Counted from the first letter of the stretch, positions 1 to 10,436 are shown. The stretch is DNA of 64,000 bases from Nitrobacter sp051912485 (GCF_051912485.1 NZ_CP196822.1:3100001-3164000), one strand, 5' to 3'. Numbers and translations are program-made. Notes: a model not told the origin generated them from the sequence alone.

Positions 1-516
1 GGCCGGATCGAGCGCCGAAGCAACAGGCTTGCCCGCCTTGGACTCGACACTGGCTACCCGGTCCGAAAGATCGCTAAACTGCGCCCCACTGACTTGCGGC
101 GCAGAAGAGGAGGACGGCGGCCAATCCGCCAGCCACGCGCCGCCAACCACGAGCCCGGCAGCGATAGCGCCGGTGATCGCGGCGATCACGGCCGATAAGG
201 CGCGGGAGCGTGGGGGCGGAGAAACCAGCTGCCCGCCGACGGGCTGCTGATCGTCAACCGCTCCACCCACATCCCCGGATCCGGTATCACCCGTCCCGGA
301 AATTCGGTTCGCGTCGGGATCTGCGGCAGACGAGTGGCTCTGCCAACTTCCCTCTTGCGAGGCGTCATCCCGCCTGTCATCGGCTGCTCCGCCCGCAAGC
401 CCCGAACCGGCATGGTCCGCCGTCTTGAGCGTTTCAGTCGTTTCAATGTCTGTAGCAGGTGAGTGCTTCTGCGAGCTCCCTTCCTGCGACGCGTCATCGT
501 GCCTGTCGTCTGCCAT
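1..516 (-). CDS. Mitofilin/Mic60-like membrane protein (COG4223 type), N-terminal part, runs off window
   Basis: The frame is open from an ATG at 516 to the window edge (172 codons, no stop), so only the N-terminus is present. Residues 1-105 are acidic, Ser/Asp/Gly-rich and probably disordered. Residues about 106-130 form one hydrophobic helix (ALSAVIAAITGAIAAGLVVG), and a Ser/Ala-rich stretch with coiled-coil-like heptads begins after it. The disordered part carries an internal duplication, residues 3-19 and 46-62 (both with DDASQEGS). Context is decisive: alphaproteobacterial Mic60/mitofilin homologues lie downstream of hemC-hemD in the heme operon and help shape the inner membrane. The name is inferred from position and topology, because the conserved C-terminal mitofilin domain lies outside the window. 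Confidence 0.7.
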   Translation of the reverse strand, partial: MADDRHDDASQEGSSQKHSPATDIETTETLKTADHAGSGLAGGAADDRRDDASQEGSWQSHSSAADPDANRISGTGDTGSGDVGGAVDDQQPVGGQLVSPPPRSRALSAVIAAITGAIAAGLVVGGAWLADWPPSSSSAPQVSGAQFSDLSDRVASVESKAGKPVASALDPA

Positions 517-631
517 CGTCACGGTTCCCCATTGCGGCGACACATCAGTATTAGATCGAGACCCCTCTCCCTCTTACCCCGATTACGGTCGTAACGCACG
601 AATTACCGCGAGTACAGTCGCACCGCACAAT

Positions 632-1378
632 TTACCGCGACAGGGGCTGCAAAGCACAACCAAGCGCCTCCAATACCGCATTTTCCGCCGGGGCGGTCGC
701 CACCACCACGTGAGGAGCGCCGGCGTCTCGCAGAATCGAGGCCACCGTGCCGGAGATGCAACATTGGGGGACCGCCAATGCCGATATCTCGACGCCCCCG
801 ACGCGAACCGCATCCAGGAAAGCACGGGCGCTGCGTCGCGAGTAGTGCAGCACCGCCGAGATCCGATGCGATGCAAATGCATCGCAGACCTCGCGGGACA
901 GGTTCATCACCGGCACCATACGGTAACTCGTCGCCATCACAACATGTAAACCGCGCTCCCCCAGATCTCCGGCGAGATCACGCGCTCGATCGGTGGCTGC
1001 GAGATAAAGAATCGTTGCATCCTTCGCCAGGACCTTCGCGCGGACACTCTTCATGATGAGGTCGCGCAATGCTATCGCATCTCCCCCCGCCGCGACCACA
1101 TCCTGAAAGCCGGCCTGACGCGCGGCCTCCGCCGTATGCTCGCCGACGGCAAACACGGCGAGCTTCAGCAGCGACGCTCTGGCGGGGTGATCGGCGAGCG
1201 CACGCAGCGCGTTGGCGCTGGTCACCACGACGGCGCCGTAACGCGCATCCGGATCAATCTCGAAAGCGACTGCCTCGAAGCGCAATACCGGCGACAACAG
1301 AACCTCGATCCCCTTCGCACGAAGGGCCGCGGCCGTGGTTTCATTGTCAGGTTCAGGCCGTGTGACGAGAACCGCCAC
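632..1378 (-). CDS. hemD: Uroporphyrinogen-III synthase
   Basis: Cyclises hydroxymethylbilane to uroporphyrinogen III, the branch-point tetrapyrrole of heme and cobalamin synthesis, in the cytosol. The 248-residue length and two-domain alpha/beta layout fit HemD. The N-terminus MAVLVTRPEPDN matches the conserved VTRP start, and the VVTSANALRAL segment (about residues 50-60) is the typical TSxNAxxAL motif. The family is poorly conserved, so identity rests on this plus position: the gene begins 3 bp after the hemC stop in the same direction, an operon with the enzyme that makes its substrate. A mitofilin-like gene follows 115 bp downstream. Confidence 0.9.
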   Translation of the reverse strand: MAVLVTRPEPDNETTAAALRAKGIEVLLSPVLRFEAVAFEIDPDARYGAVVVTSANALRALADHPARASLLKLAVFAVGEHTAEAARQAGFQDVVAAGGDAIALRDLIMKSVRAKVLAKDATILYLAATDRARDLAGDLGERGLHVVMATSYRMVPVMNLSREVCDAFASHRISAVLHYSRRSARAFLDAVRVGGVEISALAVPQCCISGTVASILRDAGAPHVVVATAPAENAVLEALGCALQPLSR

Positions 1379-1381
1379 GCC

Positions 1382-2332
1382 TCACGCTCCGGCAAACAGC
1401 GTGAAGAATTTCTCGCCGGCGCGCTCGCGCAGTTCACGCGCCGCGTCCGCACCGAGCGTGGCGGCATCCGCGCGCGCGCCTTCGCGCGTGGTCTCGTAGG
1501 ACTCCGTGCCATCGGGAGAAATGATGAGACCGCGGAAATGAATGCTGTCGCCACTCACGCGACAATGGCCGCCGATCGGCGTACGACAGGAGCCATCGAG
1601 CAGTGCCAGAAAGCTCCGCTCTGCGCTCAGCGCGACTTCTGTATCAGAATCGCCGATTGCCTTCACGAACGCGTTGATGCGGTCGTCATCGCGCCGCGAT
1701 TCGATTGCGATGGCGCCCTGCCCGACTGCCGGCAGGAATTCCTCGGTCTCAAGAATGCGCGTCGCCTTGTCCTGCAATCCGAGGCGATTCAAGCCGGCCA
1801 GCGCCAGCAGCGTGGCATCGGCCTCTCCCGCCGCGATCTTGCGCAAGCGCGTCTCGACATTGCCGCGTAGCGAATTGACCTTCAGATCCGGGCGCAACCG
1901 CAGCACCATAGCCTGCCGCCGCAGCGAGGCGGTTCCAACCGTCGCGCCTGCTGGCAGATCATTCAATGAGCCGGCACGCGGGCTGATGAAGACGTCGCGC
2001 ACGTCTTCACGCGGCAGAAACGCCGGCAGCCAGGTGGCATCGGGCAGAAAAGTCGGCACGTCCTTCGACGAATGCACCGCGAAGTCGATGGAGCCGGCGA
2101 GCAGGGCCTCCTCGATCTCCTTGGTAAAAAGTCCCTTACCGCCGACATCGAACAGCGGGCGGTCCTGAATGGCATCGCCAGAGGTTCGGATGGTCTTGAT
2201 GGCGATCCGCTCGGGCGCCACCTGATGCGCGCGCGCCAGGCGGTCACGCACCTCATGAGCCTGCGCCAGCGCCAGCGGGCTGCCCCGGCTGCCGATCGTT
2301 GCCAGAATGTCTGTTTCACCGGAGGATTGCAC
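1382..2332 (-). CDS. hemC: Porphobilinogen deaminase (hydroxymethylbilane synthase)
   Basis: Polymerises four porphobilinogens into hydroxymethylbilane. At 316 residues it has the usual length. Visible hallmarks are the N-terminal TIGSRGSPLALAQ, the catalytic Asp in HSSKDVP (D91), the substrate-binding arginines of SLRR (138-139), and the dipyrromethane-anchoring cysteine C249 in LDGSCRTPIGGHC. The start is a GTG at 2332, which fits the conserved N-terminus. The gene is divergent from tsaD, with about 80 bp of shared promoter region, and is the first gene of a hemC-hemD-mitofilin unit. Confidence 0.97.
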   Translation of the reverse strand: MQSSGETDILATIGSRGSPLALAQAHEVRDRLARAHQVAPERIAIKTIRTSGDAIQDRPLFDVGGKGLFTKEIEEALLAGSIDFAVHSSKDVPTFLPDATWLPAFLPREDVRDVFISPRAGSLNDLPAGATVGTASLRRQAMVLRLRPDLKVNSLRGNVETRLRKIAAGEADATLLALAGLNRLGLQDKATRILETEEFLPAVGQGAIAIESRRDDDRINAFVKAIGDSDTEVALSAERSFLALLDGSCRTPIGGHCRVSGDSIHFRGLIISPDGTESYETTREGARADAATLGADAARELRERAGEKFFTLFAGA

Positions 2333-2415
2333 GCCAAGACCTCATAATGCTACGCCGTGAAGAGAGGGAAACGCTGGTTTGCCCGATAACGCAAGGGCCT
2401 ATATCTAGGTACGAC

Positions 2416-3495
2416 ATGCCGATGCTGGTGCTAGGGATCGAGACCACCTGCGATGAAACCGCAGCCGCCGTGGTCGAGCGCCAGGCTGACGGCAGCGCCC
2501 GGATACTCTCCAACATCGTGCGCTCGCAGACTGGAGAACATGCCCCCTACGGCGGCGTGGTTCCGGAGATCGCGGCGCGCGCTCATGTCGATCTGCTCGA
2601 TGGCATCATCGCTAATGCCATGAAGGACTCGGGCGTCGACTTTCCGGCACTGTCCGGCGTCGCGGCCGCCGCCGGACCGGGCCTGATCGGCGGCGTGATC
2701 GTGGGGCTGACCACGGCCAAGGCGATCGCGCTGGTGCATCGCACACCGCTGATCGCGGTCAATCATCTCGAAGCCCACGCGCTGACGCCCCGGCTGACCT
2801 GCGCGCTGGAATTTCCCTACTGCCTGTTCCTCGCCTCCGGCGGGCATACCCAGATCGTCGCAGTGCTGGGCGTCGGCAATTATGTCCGGCTCGGCACCAC
2901 GGTCGATGATGCCATGGGCGAGGCCTTCGACAAGGTGGCGAAAATGCTCGGCCTGCCCTACCCCGGCGGCCCGCAAGTCGAGCGCGCCGCGGTTGATGGC
3001 GACGCCACGCGATTCAATTTCCCACGACCGATGCTCGGACGCCCCGACGCCAACTTCTCGCTCTCCGGCCTGAAGACCGCCGTGCGCAACGAGGCCGCTC
3101 GCATCGACCCGCTGGAGCCGCAGGACATCAGCGACATCTGCGCCGGGTTTCAGGCCGCTGTGCTCGAGGCAACCGCAGACCGGCTCAGCGTCGGCCTCAA
3201 ACTGTTTGAAGAGCGGTTCGGCCCGCCGAGCGCGCTGGTCGCCGCCGGCGGCGTCGCCGCCAATCAGGCGATCCGCGGCGCGCTCGAGGGCGTTGCCGCC
3301 AAGGCACAGACCACGCTCATCATCCCGCCGCCGGCCTTGTGCACCGACAATGGCGCAATGATCGCATGGGCCGGTGCCGAACGGCTGGCGGCCGGATTGA
3401 CCGACACTCTCGAGACCCCTCCGCGTGCGCGCTGGCTGTTAGATGCCAACGCTCAGGCACCTGCGGGCTTCGCCAATACCCGCGCCGGATTTTGA
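2416..3495 (+). CDS. tsaD: tRNA N6-adenosine threonylcarbamoyltransferase
   Basis: Transfers threonylcarbamoyl from TC-AMP to A37 of ANN-decoding tRNAs, with TsaB and TsaE (not in this window). The 359-residue ASKHA-fold protein shows LGIETTCDETAAAVV at the N-terminus, the metal-binding histidines H117 and H121 in NHLEAH (the family often has Gly where Ala120 stands), SGGHTQ (141-146), and a late GGVAAN. The frame is open upstream to 2299, but that start would run into the hemC coding region. The ATG at 2416 places MPMLVLGIETT at the usual N-terminus. The stop lies 13 bp before gpsA, suggesting cotranscription. Confidence 0.96.
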   Translation: MPMLVLGIETTCDETAAAVVERQADGSARILSNIVRSQTGEHAPYGGVVPEIAARAHVDLLDGIIANAMKDSGVDFPALSGVAAAAGPGLIGGVIVGLTTAKAIALVHRTPLIAVNHLEAHALTPRLTCALEFPYCLFLASGGHTQIVAVLGVGNYVRLGTTVDDAMGEAFDKVAKMLGLPYPGGPQVERAAVDGDATRFNFPRPMLGRPDANFSLSGLKTAVRNEAARIDPLEPQDISDICAGFQAAVLEATADRLSVGLKLFEERFGPPSALVAAGGVAANQAIRGALEGVAAKAQTTLIIPPPALCTDNGAMIAWAGAERLAAGLTDTLETPPRARWLLDANAQAPAGFANTRAGF

Positions 3496-3508
3496 AGATG
3501 TTGTCGCG

Positions 3509-4489
3509 ATGAGACCATTCAACCGCGTTTCCGTGATCGGCGCCGGAGCCTGGGGCACGGCGCTGGCCGGCGTTGCCGCGCGCGCGGGACGAGAGGTGAC
3601 GTTGTATGCGCGCGATGCGGCGACGGCTGCAGCGATCTCCGCAACACGGGACAATCCGCGACTGCCCGGCATTCCCCTCGACCGCAGCATCGTTGTGACG
3701 CATGACATCGCCGCCGCCGGCCGCGCCGATATCATCGTGATCGCGGTCCCCGCACAAAATTCGCGCACGGCGGTCACCTCGCTGGCTCCGCATCTCGCAG
3801 CCGGCACGCCCGTCATCACCAGCGCCAAGGGCATCGAGCATGGCACGCGGCGCTTCATGACCGAGGTGATCGAGGAGGCTGCGCCTCAAGCCATCCCCGC
3901 GATCCTATCCGGGCCGAGTTTTGCCGACGACGTGGCACGGGGGCTTCCGACCGCTGTGACGCTGGCGGCAAAAGACGAAGCGACGGCGGTCGCGCTGGTT
4001 CAGGCGCTCGGCTCAAAGACCTTTCGGCCCTATCACACCACCGATATTCGCGGCGTCGAGATTGGCGGCGCTGCCAAGAACGTGCTGGCGATCGCCGCGG
4101 GCATCGTCGCGAGTCGGAAGTTGGGCGCCTCGGCGCTGGCGGCGCTGACAACGCGGGCCTTCGCCGAATTGATGCGGCTCGGACTTGCTTGCGGCGCGCA
4201 GGCCGAAACCATCTCGGGACTGGCGGGACTGGGCGACCTGATCCTGAGTTGCTCCAGTCCGCAGTCACGCAATTTTGCGCTCGGCATCGCACTCGGTCGC
4301 GGGGATCAGCCTCCGCGCGGCAAACTCAGCGAAGGCGAATTTACCGCGCCGGTGCTGGCCGAGCTGGCCGCGGCCAATGGAATCGACATACCGGTCGCAC
4401 AGGCGGTCGCGGCCATTCTCGCCGGCAGATTGACGGTCGACGAGGCCATCGACAATCTGCTGACGCGGCCGTTCCGGGCGGAAGGATAA
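3509..4489 (+). CDS. gpsA: Glycerol-3-phosphate dehydrogenase [NAD(P)+]
   Basis: Reduces dihydroxyacetone phosphate to sn-glycerol-3-phosphate for phospholipid synthesis; cytosolic. The 326-residue protein has the Rossmann motif GAGAWGTAL (residues 11-19), the TSAKGIEHGT segment with the active-site lysine region, GPSFADDVARGLPT, and the helical-domain motif GAAKNVLAIAAGI. The open frame extends 22 codons further upstream into tsaD. The ATG at 3509, just past the tsaD stop, gives the conserved start RVSVIGAGAWG near residue 6 and is preferred. It is the middle gene of a compact tsaD-gpsA-EVE run with gaps of 13 and 2 bp. Confidence 0.96.
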   Translation: MRPFNRVSVIGAGAWGTALAGVAARAGREVTLYARDAATAAAISATRDNPRLPGIPLDRSIVVTHDIAAAGRADIIVIAVPAQNSRTAVTSLAPHLAAGTPVITSAKGIEHGTRRFMTEVIEEAAPQAIPAILSGPSFADDVARGLPTAVTLAAKDEATAVALVQALGSKTFRPYHTTDIRGVEIGGAAKNVLAIAAGIVASRKLGASALAALTTRAFAELMRLGLACGAQAETISGLAGLGDLILSCSSPQSRNFALGIALGRGDQPPRGKLSEGEFTAPVLAELAAANGIDIPVAQAVAAILAGRLTVDEAIDNLLTRPFRAEG

Positions 4490-4491
4490 GC

Positions 4492-4905
4492 ATGGCGTAC
4501 TGGCTGGTGAAATCGGAGCCTTCGGCGTGGTCATGGGACCAGCAGGTAGCGAAGGGCGCCAAGGGCGAAGCCTGGACCGGCGTGCGCAACTTCACAGCGC
4601 GACAGAACCTCGTCGCCATGAAAAAAGGCGACCTGACGTTCTTCTATCATTCCAATGAGGGCAAGGAGATTGTCGGCATCGCCGAAATCATCCGCGAAGC
4701 CTATCCCGATCCCACCGACAAGACCGGCAAGTTCGTCTGCGTGGATATCAAAGCGGACAAGCCGCTGAAAGCGCCGGTGACGATAGCCGCCGTCAAGGCC
4801 GACGAACGCCTGACCGACATGGCGCTGGTGAAATACTCGCGCCTCTCGGTGCAGCCGGTGACGGCGGCGGAGTGGAAGCTGGTCTGCAAGATGGGCGGGC
4901 TCTAA
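4492..4905 (+). CDS. EVE domain-containing protein
   Basis: A 137-residue single-domain protein of the EVE family (PUA-like fold, related to eukaryotic THYN1), a family proposed to bind modified bases in nucleic acids. Visible family features are the N-terminal MAYWLVKSEP, the WTGVRNFTARQNL block near residues 25-40, and the FFYHSNEGKEIVGIAEI strand pair. The ATG at 4492 sits two bases after the gpsA stop, with GGA upstream as a possible RBS, which argues for translational coupling. No catalytic activity is expected; the ligand cannot be inferred from the sequence. Confidence 0.9.
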   Translation: MAYWLVKSEPSAWSWDQQVAKGAKGEAWTGVRNFTARQNLVAMKKGDLTFFYHSNEGKEIVGIAEIIREAYPDPTDKTGKFVCVDIKADKPLKAPVTIAAVKADERLTDMALVKYSRLSVQPVTAAEWKLVCKMGGL

Positions 4906-5025
4906 GGAGAGGCGATGCCGTCCTCCTGCCGGTTATTAGTTACCGCTTATTTTTGGCAGTCCCTGCAACCCGCTCCTTATCGGGGTGCAAACTGGTCAGG
5001 CCCAGCGAAATGGCGCGGAATCCCG

Positions 5026-5529
5026 TCAGATCGCATGGCCCTTCTTGCGCAATTCCTCGATCATCCGCGTCCGTATTTCGCTGGCGATCGACCGGCCGAA
5101 CTGCTGCCCGACCGCCATAGTCTGCCGGGCCACCAGCGGCGTTTTCTGAAGAAATTTCTGACCGACCGGCGTCTTGTAGAACACAATTAGCGCACGCAGG
5201 TCATCCGCCGAGAAATTGCTGGCGTAGACCTTCACCACCGCGTCGGACAATTCCTCCATGCGGCTTTGGAAGCTCTGCAGCAATATCGGAATCATGGCGT
5301 CGTAATCACGCTCGACGTTGGGACGGCCCTGCACGATCGCCGGTTTCAGCGTCGTCATGATCGTCGGCATCAGGTTCTTGAACTGTTCGCCGAGATTGAT
5401 GGTGGCCACCAGTTCCTTTGCAGCGGCAATGGACTCTGGCGAGGGAGTTTGCGCACGCGCCGGGATCGGTGTGAGCCATATCGTGGCCAATGCGAGAAGG
5501 CACCCTATGCAAGACAGAAACTTCCACAT
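5026..5529 (-). CDS. Exported DUF2059 domain protein
   Basis: A 167-residue protein with a clear signal peptide: hydrophobic core LLALATIWL and an AxA-type cleavage site near PARA-QT at residue 26. The mature part is all-helical. The DUF2059 hallmark lies in the C-terminal half, with SNFSADDLRALIVFYKTPVG followed by GQKFLQKTP. The family is common in alphaproteobacteria and its function is unknown; a periplasmic location is predicted. An AAGGGGATC ribosome-binding region precedes the ATG at 5529. The gene is divergent from acsA across a roughly 195-bp shared upstream region. Confidence 0.85.
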   Translation of the reverse strand: MWKFLSCIGCLLALATIWLTPIPARAQTPSPESIAAAKELVATINLGEQFKNLMPTIMTTLKPAIVQGRPNVERDYDAMIPILLQSFQSRMEELSDAVVKVYASNFSADDLRALIVFYKTPVGQKFLQKTPLVARQTMAVGQQFGRSIASEIRTRMIEELRKKGHAI

Positions 5530-5724
5530 CTTTGATCCCCTTCAAATCGCCGCGTGCGTCATGAATTAATATACTCGCAGAACGTCCCGCTGCGACAAAC
5601 CGTGCAATCCCGACCAAGGTGGCACACCCTTGCCACTTGCCGAGCCCGAGGGCTGCGACGCATAATACCTTCAAGAACAAAGCAGAACTTGGCGCAGACG
5701 CGCGGAGTTTGAGTGGAGGGACAG

Positions 5725-7683
<1,959 letters not shown>

Positions 7684-7719
7684 AGCGGGGCACGCTTGTA
7701 GGAAATCCCGCCGACGCTT

Positions 7720-7743
7720 CCCTCTCCCGCAAGCGGGAGAGGG
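7720..7743. repeat. Short perfect palindrome, likely bidirectional terminator
   Basis: CCCTCTCCCGC and GCGGGAGAGGG form perfect 11-bp arms around AA, between the convergent acsA and S24-regulator genes. On the plus strand it is followed by AAAATGG, so there is no long T-tract. The same CCTCTCCCGC core recurs in the element between atpA and atpG (43122-43224), so it is probably a dispersed repeat reused as a terminator. Confidence 0.75.
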
Positions 7744-7752
7744 AAAATGGAA

Positions 7753-8385
7753 TTATTGGCTCGCCCACACGATCCGCGCGATCCACTCCACGTCGGAAGC
7801 GGGCAGCGTGCGGTTGACGTGGTTCGGGTTGAGCGATTGCAGCTCGATCATCTTCGCGGTTCGGCGCTTGAGTTCCTTTACCATCACCTCGCCGTCCTTG
7901 GTCTTCACCACCACACGGTCGCCGCGCCGGATCGGCGTCCCCGGCGAGACCACGATGACATCGCCGTCGCGATAGGCCGGCTTCATCGAGTCGCCGGATA
8001 TTTCCAGCGCATAGGCGTGTTCGTCGTTGACGCAGGGAAGACCTACCTCGTCCCAGCCCTTGCCCACAGGAAAGCCGCCATCGTCGAAATAGCCGCCCGC
8101 GCCGGCCTCGGCGAAACCGAGCAGCGGCACTGCCTGCGCGGCGCGCGCCGTGTCCTCGATGAACTGCACAAAGGTGTCGATCGCGGTATCTGTGGCGGCG
8201 AGCGCTTTCGCGACCGACTCGGTTGAAGGCCACCGCTCGCGGCCGTCGCTGGTGATACGTTTCGATTTGTTGAAGGTGGTCGGGTCAAGTCCGGCTCTTC
8301 TCGCCAGCCCCGATGGCGACATACCGGCGCGATCCGCGAGACGATCCAGCGCCGACCAGATCTGGGCGTGTGTCAGCATGGCCAT
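7753..8385 (-). CDS. LexA/CI-like transcriptional regulator with S24 peptidase domain
   Basis: A 210-residue protein with an N-terminal helix-turn-helix (about residues 7-45; MSPSGLARRAGLDPTTFNK reads as the HTH) and a C-terminal S24/LexA-type domain. The Ser/Lys dyad is visible: S133 in ISGDSMKP and K170 in EVMVKELKR. An Ala-Gly pair at 94-97 (FAEAGAGG) is a plausible autocleavage site. Such proteins are repressors that self-cleave under RecA or other stimulus, or act without cleavage as phage-CI-like regulators. The true LexA of this group is a different, longer protein, so this is a paralogue of unknown regulon. It converges on acsA. An alternative ATG lies two codons in (8379). Confidence 0.88.
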   Translation of the reverse strand: MAMLTHAQIWSALDRLADRAGMSPSGLARRAGLDPTTFNKSKRITSDGRERWPSTESVAKALAATDTAIDTFVQFIEDTARAAQAVPLLGFAEAGAGGYFDDGGFPVGKGWDEVGLPCVNDEHAYALEISGDSMKPAYRDGDVIVVSPGTPIRRGDRVVVKTKDGEVMVKELKRRTAKMIELQSLNPNHVNRTLPASDVEWIARIVWASQ

Positions 8386-8581
8386 GTGGCGCGTCCTGAT
8401 TTCCGCTCCCCAGAGCGGTGAATTCTGTCAAGAACTAGGAATTATTACCTCAACTGACGAAAGCCTGCAATGCGCCGGGGATAAAATGCGGCTCTTGAAG
8501 TGCGAGCGGGCCACCGATACGGTCACCATGAGCCGCTGCAATTTAAGCGGGCGGAAACATGATCGTGCGCTTTTCAATATC
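8386..8581. promoter_or_regulatory. Divergent intergenic region, candidate operator
   Basis: This 196-bp region lies between the S24 regulator (minus) and the DUF952 gene (plus). About 18 bp upstream of the regulator start is an inverted repeat, CCGCTC (8403-8408) and GAGCGG (8413-8418), with TTGACA on the minus strand just beyond it (8426-8431). The AT-rich stretch AGGAATTATTACCT (about 8437-8450) is a second near-palindrome. An autoregulatory operator here is inferred from position only. Confidence 0.35.
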
Positions 8582-8956
8582 ATGAAGCGCAATGGCGGGC
8601 TCGGGACACGCGTGCGAACGATCTACAAAATCTGCCCTGCTACGGCCTGGCGGGAGGCCGAGCAGCACGGCGTTTTTCGCGGCAGCGCCGACGATTTGCG
8701 CGACGGCTTCATCCATTTTTCTACCGCATCCCAGGTCGAAGGCACGGCCCGCAAGCACTTCTCTGGCCAGACCGGGCTGCTCCTGATCGCGATCGATGCC
8801 GATGGACTGGGAGACCCGCTGCGCTGGGAAGTCTCGCGCGGCGGCGAGCTGTTTCCGCATCTCTATGGCGAGCTCGATCTCAGCCATGTCACGGCGGTGC
8901 TGGACATGCACGCACGACCGGACGGATATCACGACATCCCGGAGCTTGCGCCGTGA
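8582..8956 (+). CDS. DUF952 domain-containing protein
   Basis: A 124-residue protein. The DUF952 signature is clear: TIYKICPATAWREAE near the start, DGFIHFSTASQVEGTA in the middle, LLIAIDADGLGDPLRWE, and GELFPHLYGELDLSHV. The biochemical role is unknown; its fold is related to ADP-ribosyl-binding proteins, but no catalytic role is established. The start is uncertain: ATG at 8582, or GTG at 8612, which would give the shorter N-terminus VRTIYKICPA seen in homologues. The stop overlaps the pyrD start by 4 bp (GTGA), so the two are translationally coupled, an arrangement I recall from other alphaproteobacteria. Confidence 0.85.
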   Translation: MKRNGGLGTRVRTIYKICPATAWREAEQHGVFRGSADDLRDGFIHFSTASQVEGTARKHFSGQTGLLLIAIDADGLGDPLRWEVSRGGELFPHLYGELDLSHVTAVLDMHARPDGYHDIPELAP

Positions 8957-10047
8957 TCCGCGCCTTCGACAATTTCTCGCTGCCGCTCTTGCGCTGGTTC
9001 GATCCCGAGGACGCGCATCGCATGGCGATACAGGGCTTGCGACTGCTGCCACCGATACGCCAGCGCGCCGACGATCCGAAACTCGCGGTTCGTGCCTTCG
9101 GTTTGAATTTTCCAAACCCCATCGGCTTGGCCGCAGGCTTTGACAAGAGCGCCGAAGTCCCAGACGCGCTGCTGAAACTGGGATTCGGCTTTGTCGAGAT
9201 CGGTTCGGTGACGCCGAGGCCTCAACCCGGCAATCCGCGCCCGCGTGTGTTCCGGCTCGAACGCGACGAGGGCGTGATCAACCGCATGGGGTTCAACAAC
9301 GACGGTGCTCACGTCGTGCTGCGCCGGCTGGCCGCCCGCGCGCATTCCGGCGGCATCATCGGTGTCAACGTCGGCGCCAACAAAGATTCGGCCAATCGCG
9401 TCGCCGACTACGTCAGGCTGATCGAAATCTTCGCGCCGGTGGCGAGTTATTTCACTGTCAACGTATCGTCGCCCAATACGCCGGGCCTGCGCAACCTGCA
9501 GGAGGCGGGCGCGCTCGACGAGCTGCTGGCGAAGGTAATCGACGCCCGCGAGCGGGTTCGTCAGAACGCCGGCGACACGCCGGTGCTGCTCAAGATCGCG
9601 CCCGACCTGACGCTGGCGGAGCTCGACGACGTCGTCCACGTGGCGCGCTCGCGCCGTATCGACGGCATGATCGTCGGCAACACGACAATAGCGCGGCCAT
9701 CGACCCTGCGCGATCAATCGCGTGCGAAAGAACAGGGCGGGCTGTCGGGACGACCGCTGTTCCGACTGTCGACCCGGATGGTAGCGGAAACCTATGTGCG
9801 TACCGAAGGCGCGTTCCCGCTGATCGGGGTCGGCGGCATCGACTCCGGCGGCGCGGCACTGACCAAGATTCGCGCCGGTGCCACGCTGATCCAGCTTTAT
9901 TCGTCGCTGGTCTACAAGGGACTCGGACTGGTCGACGACATCAAGGGCGATCTGATGTCGACGCTGCTGCGGACAGGACACGACTCGCTATCGGACATCG
10001 TCGGGGCGGATGCTGCTGCAATTACGGCGGAAGACTGGCCGGTCTAA
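8953..10047 (+). CDS. pyrD: Dihydroorotate dehydrogenase (quinone), class 2
   Basis: Oxidises dihydroorotate to orotate in pyrimidine synthesis, passing electrons to quinone at the inner membrane. The 364-residue length and the N-terminal amphipathic extension (PLLRWFDPEDAHRMAIQGLRLL) are the class 2 pattern. Also visible are the FMN/substrate motifs NPIGLAAGFDKS, NRMGFNND, NVSSPNTPGLRNLQ with the catalytic serine, and the C-terminal GVGGIDSG plus LYSSLVYKG. The GTG start at 8953 overlaps the DUF952 stop. A palindromic repeat follows the stop. Confidence 0.96.
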   Translation: MIRAFDNFSLPLLRWFDPEDAHRMAIQGLRLLPPIRQRADDPKLAVRAFGLNFPNPIGLAAGFDKSAEVPDALLKLGFGFVEIGSVTPRPQPGNPRPRVFRLERDEGVINRMGFNNDGAHVVLRRLAARAHSGGIIGVNVGANKDSANRVADYVRLIEIFAPVASYFTVNVSSPNTPGLRNLQEAGALDELLAKVIDARERVRQNAGDTPVLLKIAPDLTLAELDDVVHVARSRRIDGMIVGNTTIARPSTLRDQSRAKEQGGLSGRPLFRLSTRMVAETYVRTEGAFPLIGVGGIDSGGAALTKIRAGATLIQLYSSLVYKGLGLVDDIKGDLMSTLLRTGHDSLSDIVGADAAAITAEDWPV

Positions 10048-10064
10048 GCTTATCATTATTGAAT

Positions 10065-10135
10065 GAGCATGATCTTATCCGAAAACCGGTTTCCACTTTG
10101 CGCTGGCGCTGCCCTTCGGGTCGGAATCATGTTCT
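10065..10135. repeat. REP-like palindromic element, variant copy
   Basis: GAGCATGATCTTATCCGAAAACCGGTTTCCACTT matches the left side of the canonical element at 39659-39707 on its opposite strand. The right side (TTCGGGTCGGAATCATGTTC) is separated by about 15 extra GC-rich bases. It lies in the convergent gap between pyrD and a small membrane-protein gene, ending at the stop codon of the latter. Confidence 0.8.
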
Positions 10136-10436
10136 AACGCCCGCGCGGCGCGCCGAACAAGCGCGACAACAGCCAGATCGGGATCACGATGACGGCGCCG
10201 AGCAGGAAGTAACGCCACAATCCGTTGATCGCATCGAAGCCGAGATTCCAGACCCGTTCGACCAGCAGGCGAACGCTGTGCACGATATTCCAGGGATCGA
10301 AGCCGATCGCCGCGAGCATCACGCCGACCAGCGTCGACAGCAGGATGAGGCGAAACGCAACCGCCAGCGGCGAGCCCCCGAGGAAACGCGAGAGATTGTC
10401 GGAGCTGGCCGGAAATTTCCGGGTATCGTTCGGCAT
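10134..10436 (-). CDS. Small inner-membrane protein (DUF6460-like)
   Basis: A 100-residue protein with two hydrophobic helices: LAVAFRLILLSTLVGVMLAA (about residues 26-45) and FLLGAVIVIPIWLLSRLF near the C-terminus, ending in a basic tail (APRGR). The frame opens earlier (10481), but AGGAGGG lies about 7 bases before the ATG at 10436, fixing the start at MPNDTRKFP. The resemblance to DUF6460 is from memory of similar Bradyrhizobium proteins; no function is known. It converges on pyrD. Confidence 0.75.
   Translation of the reverse strand: MPNDTRKFPASSDNLSRFLGGSPLAVAFRLILLSTLVGVMLAAIGFDPWNIVHSVRLLVERVWNLGFDAINGLWRYFLLGAVIVIPIWLLSRLFGAPRGR

Noticed and set aside
4915..5190. A 91-codon frame after the EVE gene
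   Set aside because: Mostly overlaps the DUF2059 gene on the other strand and has no protein-like pattern.
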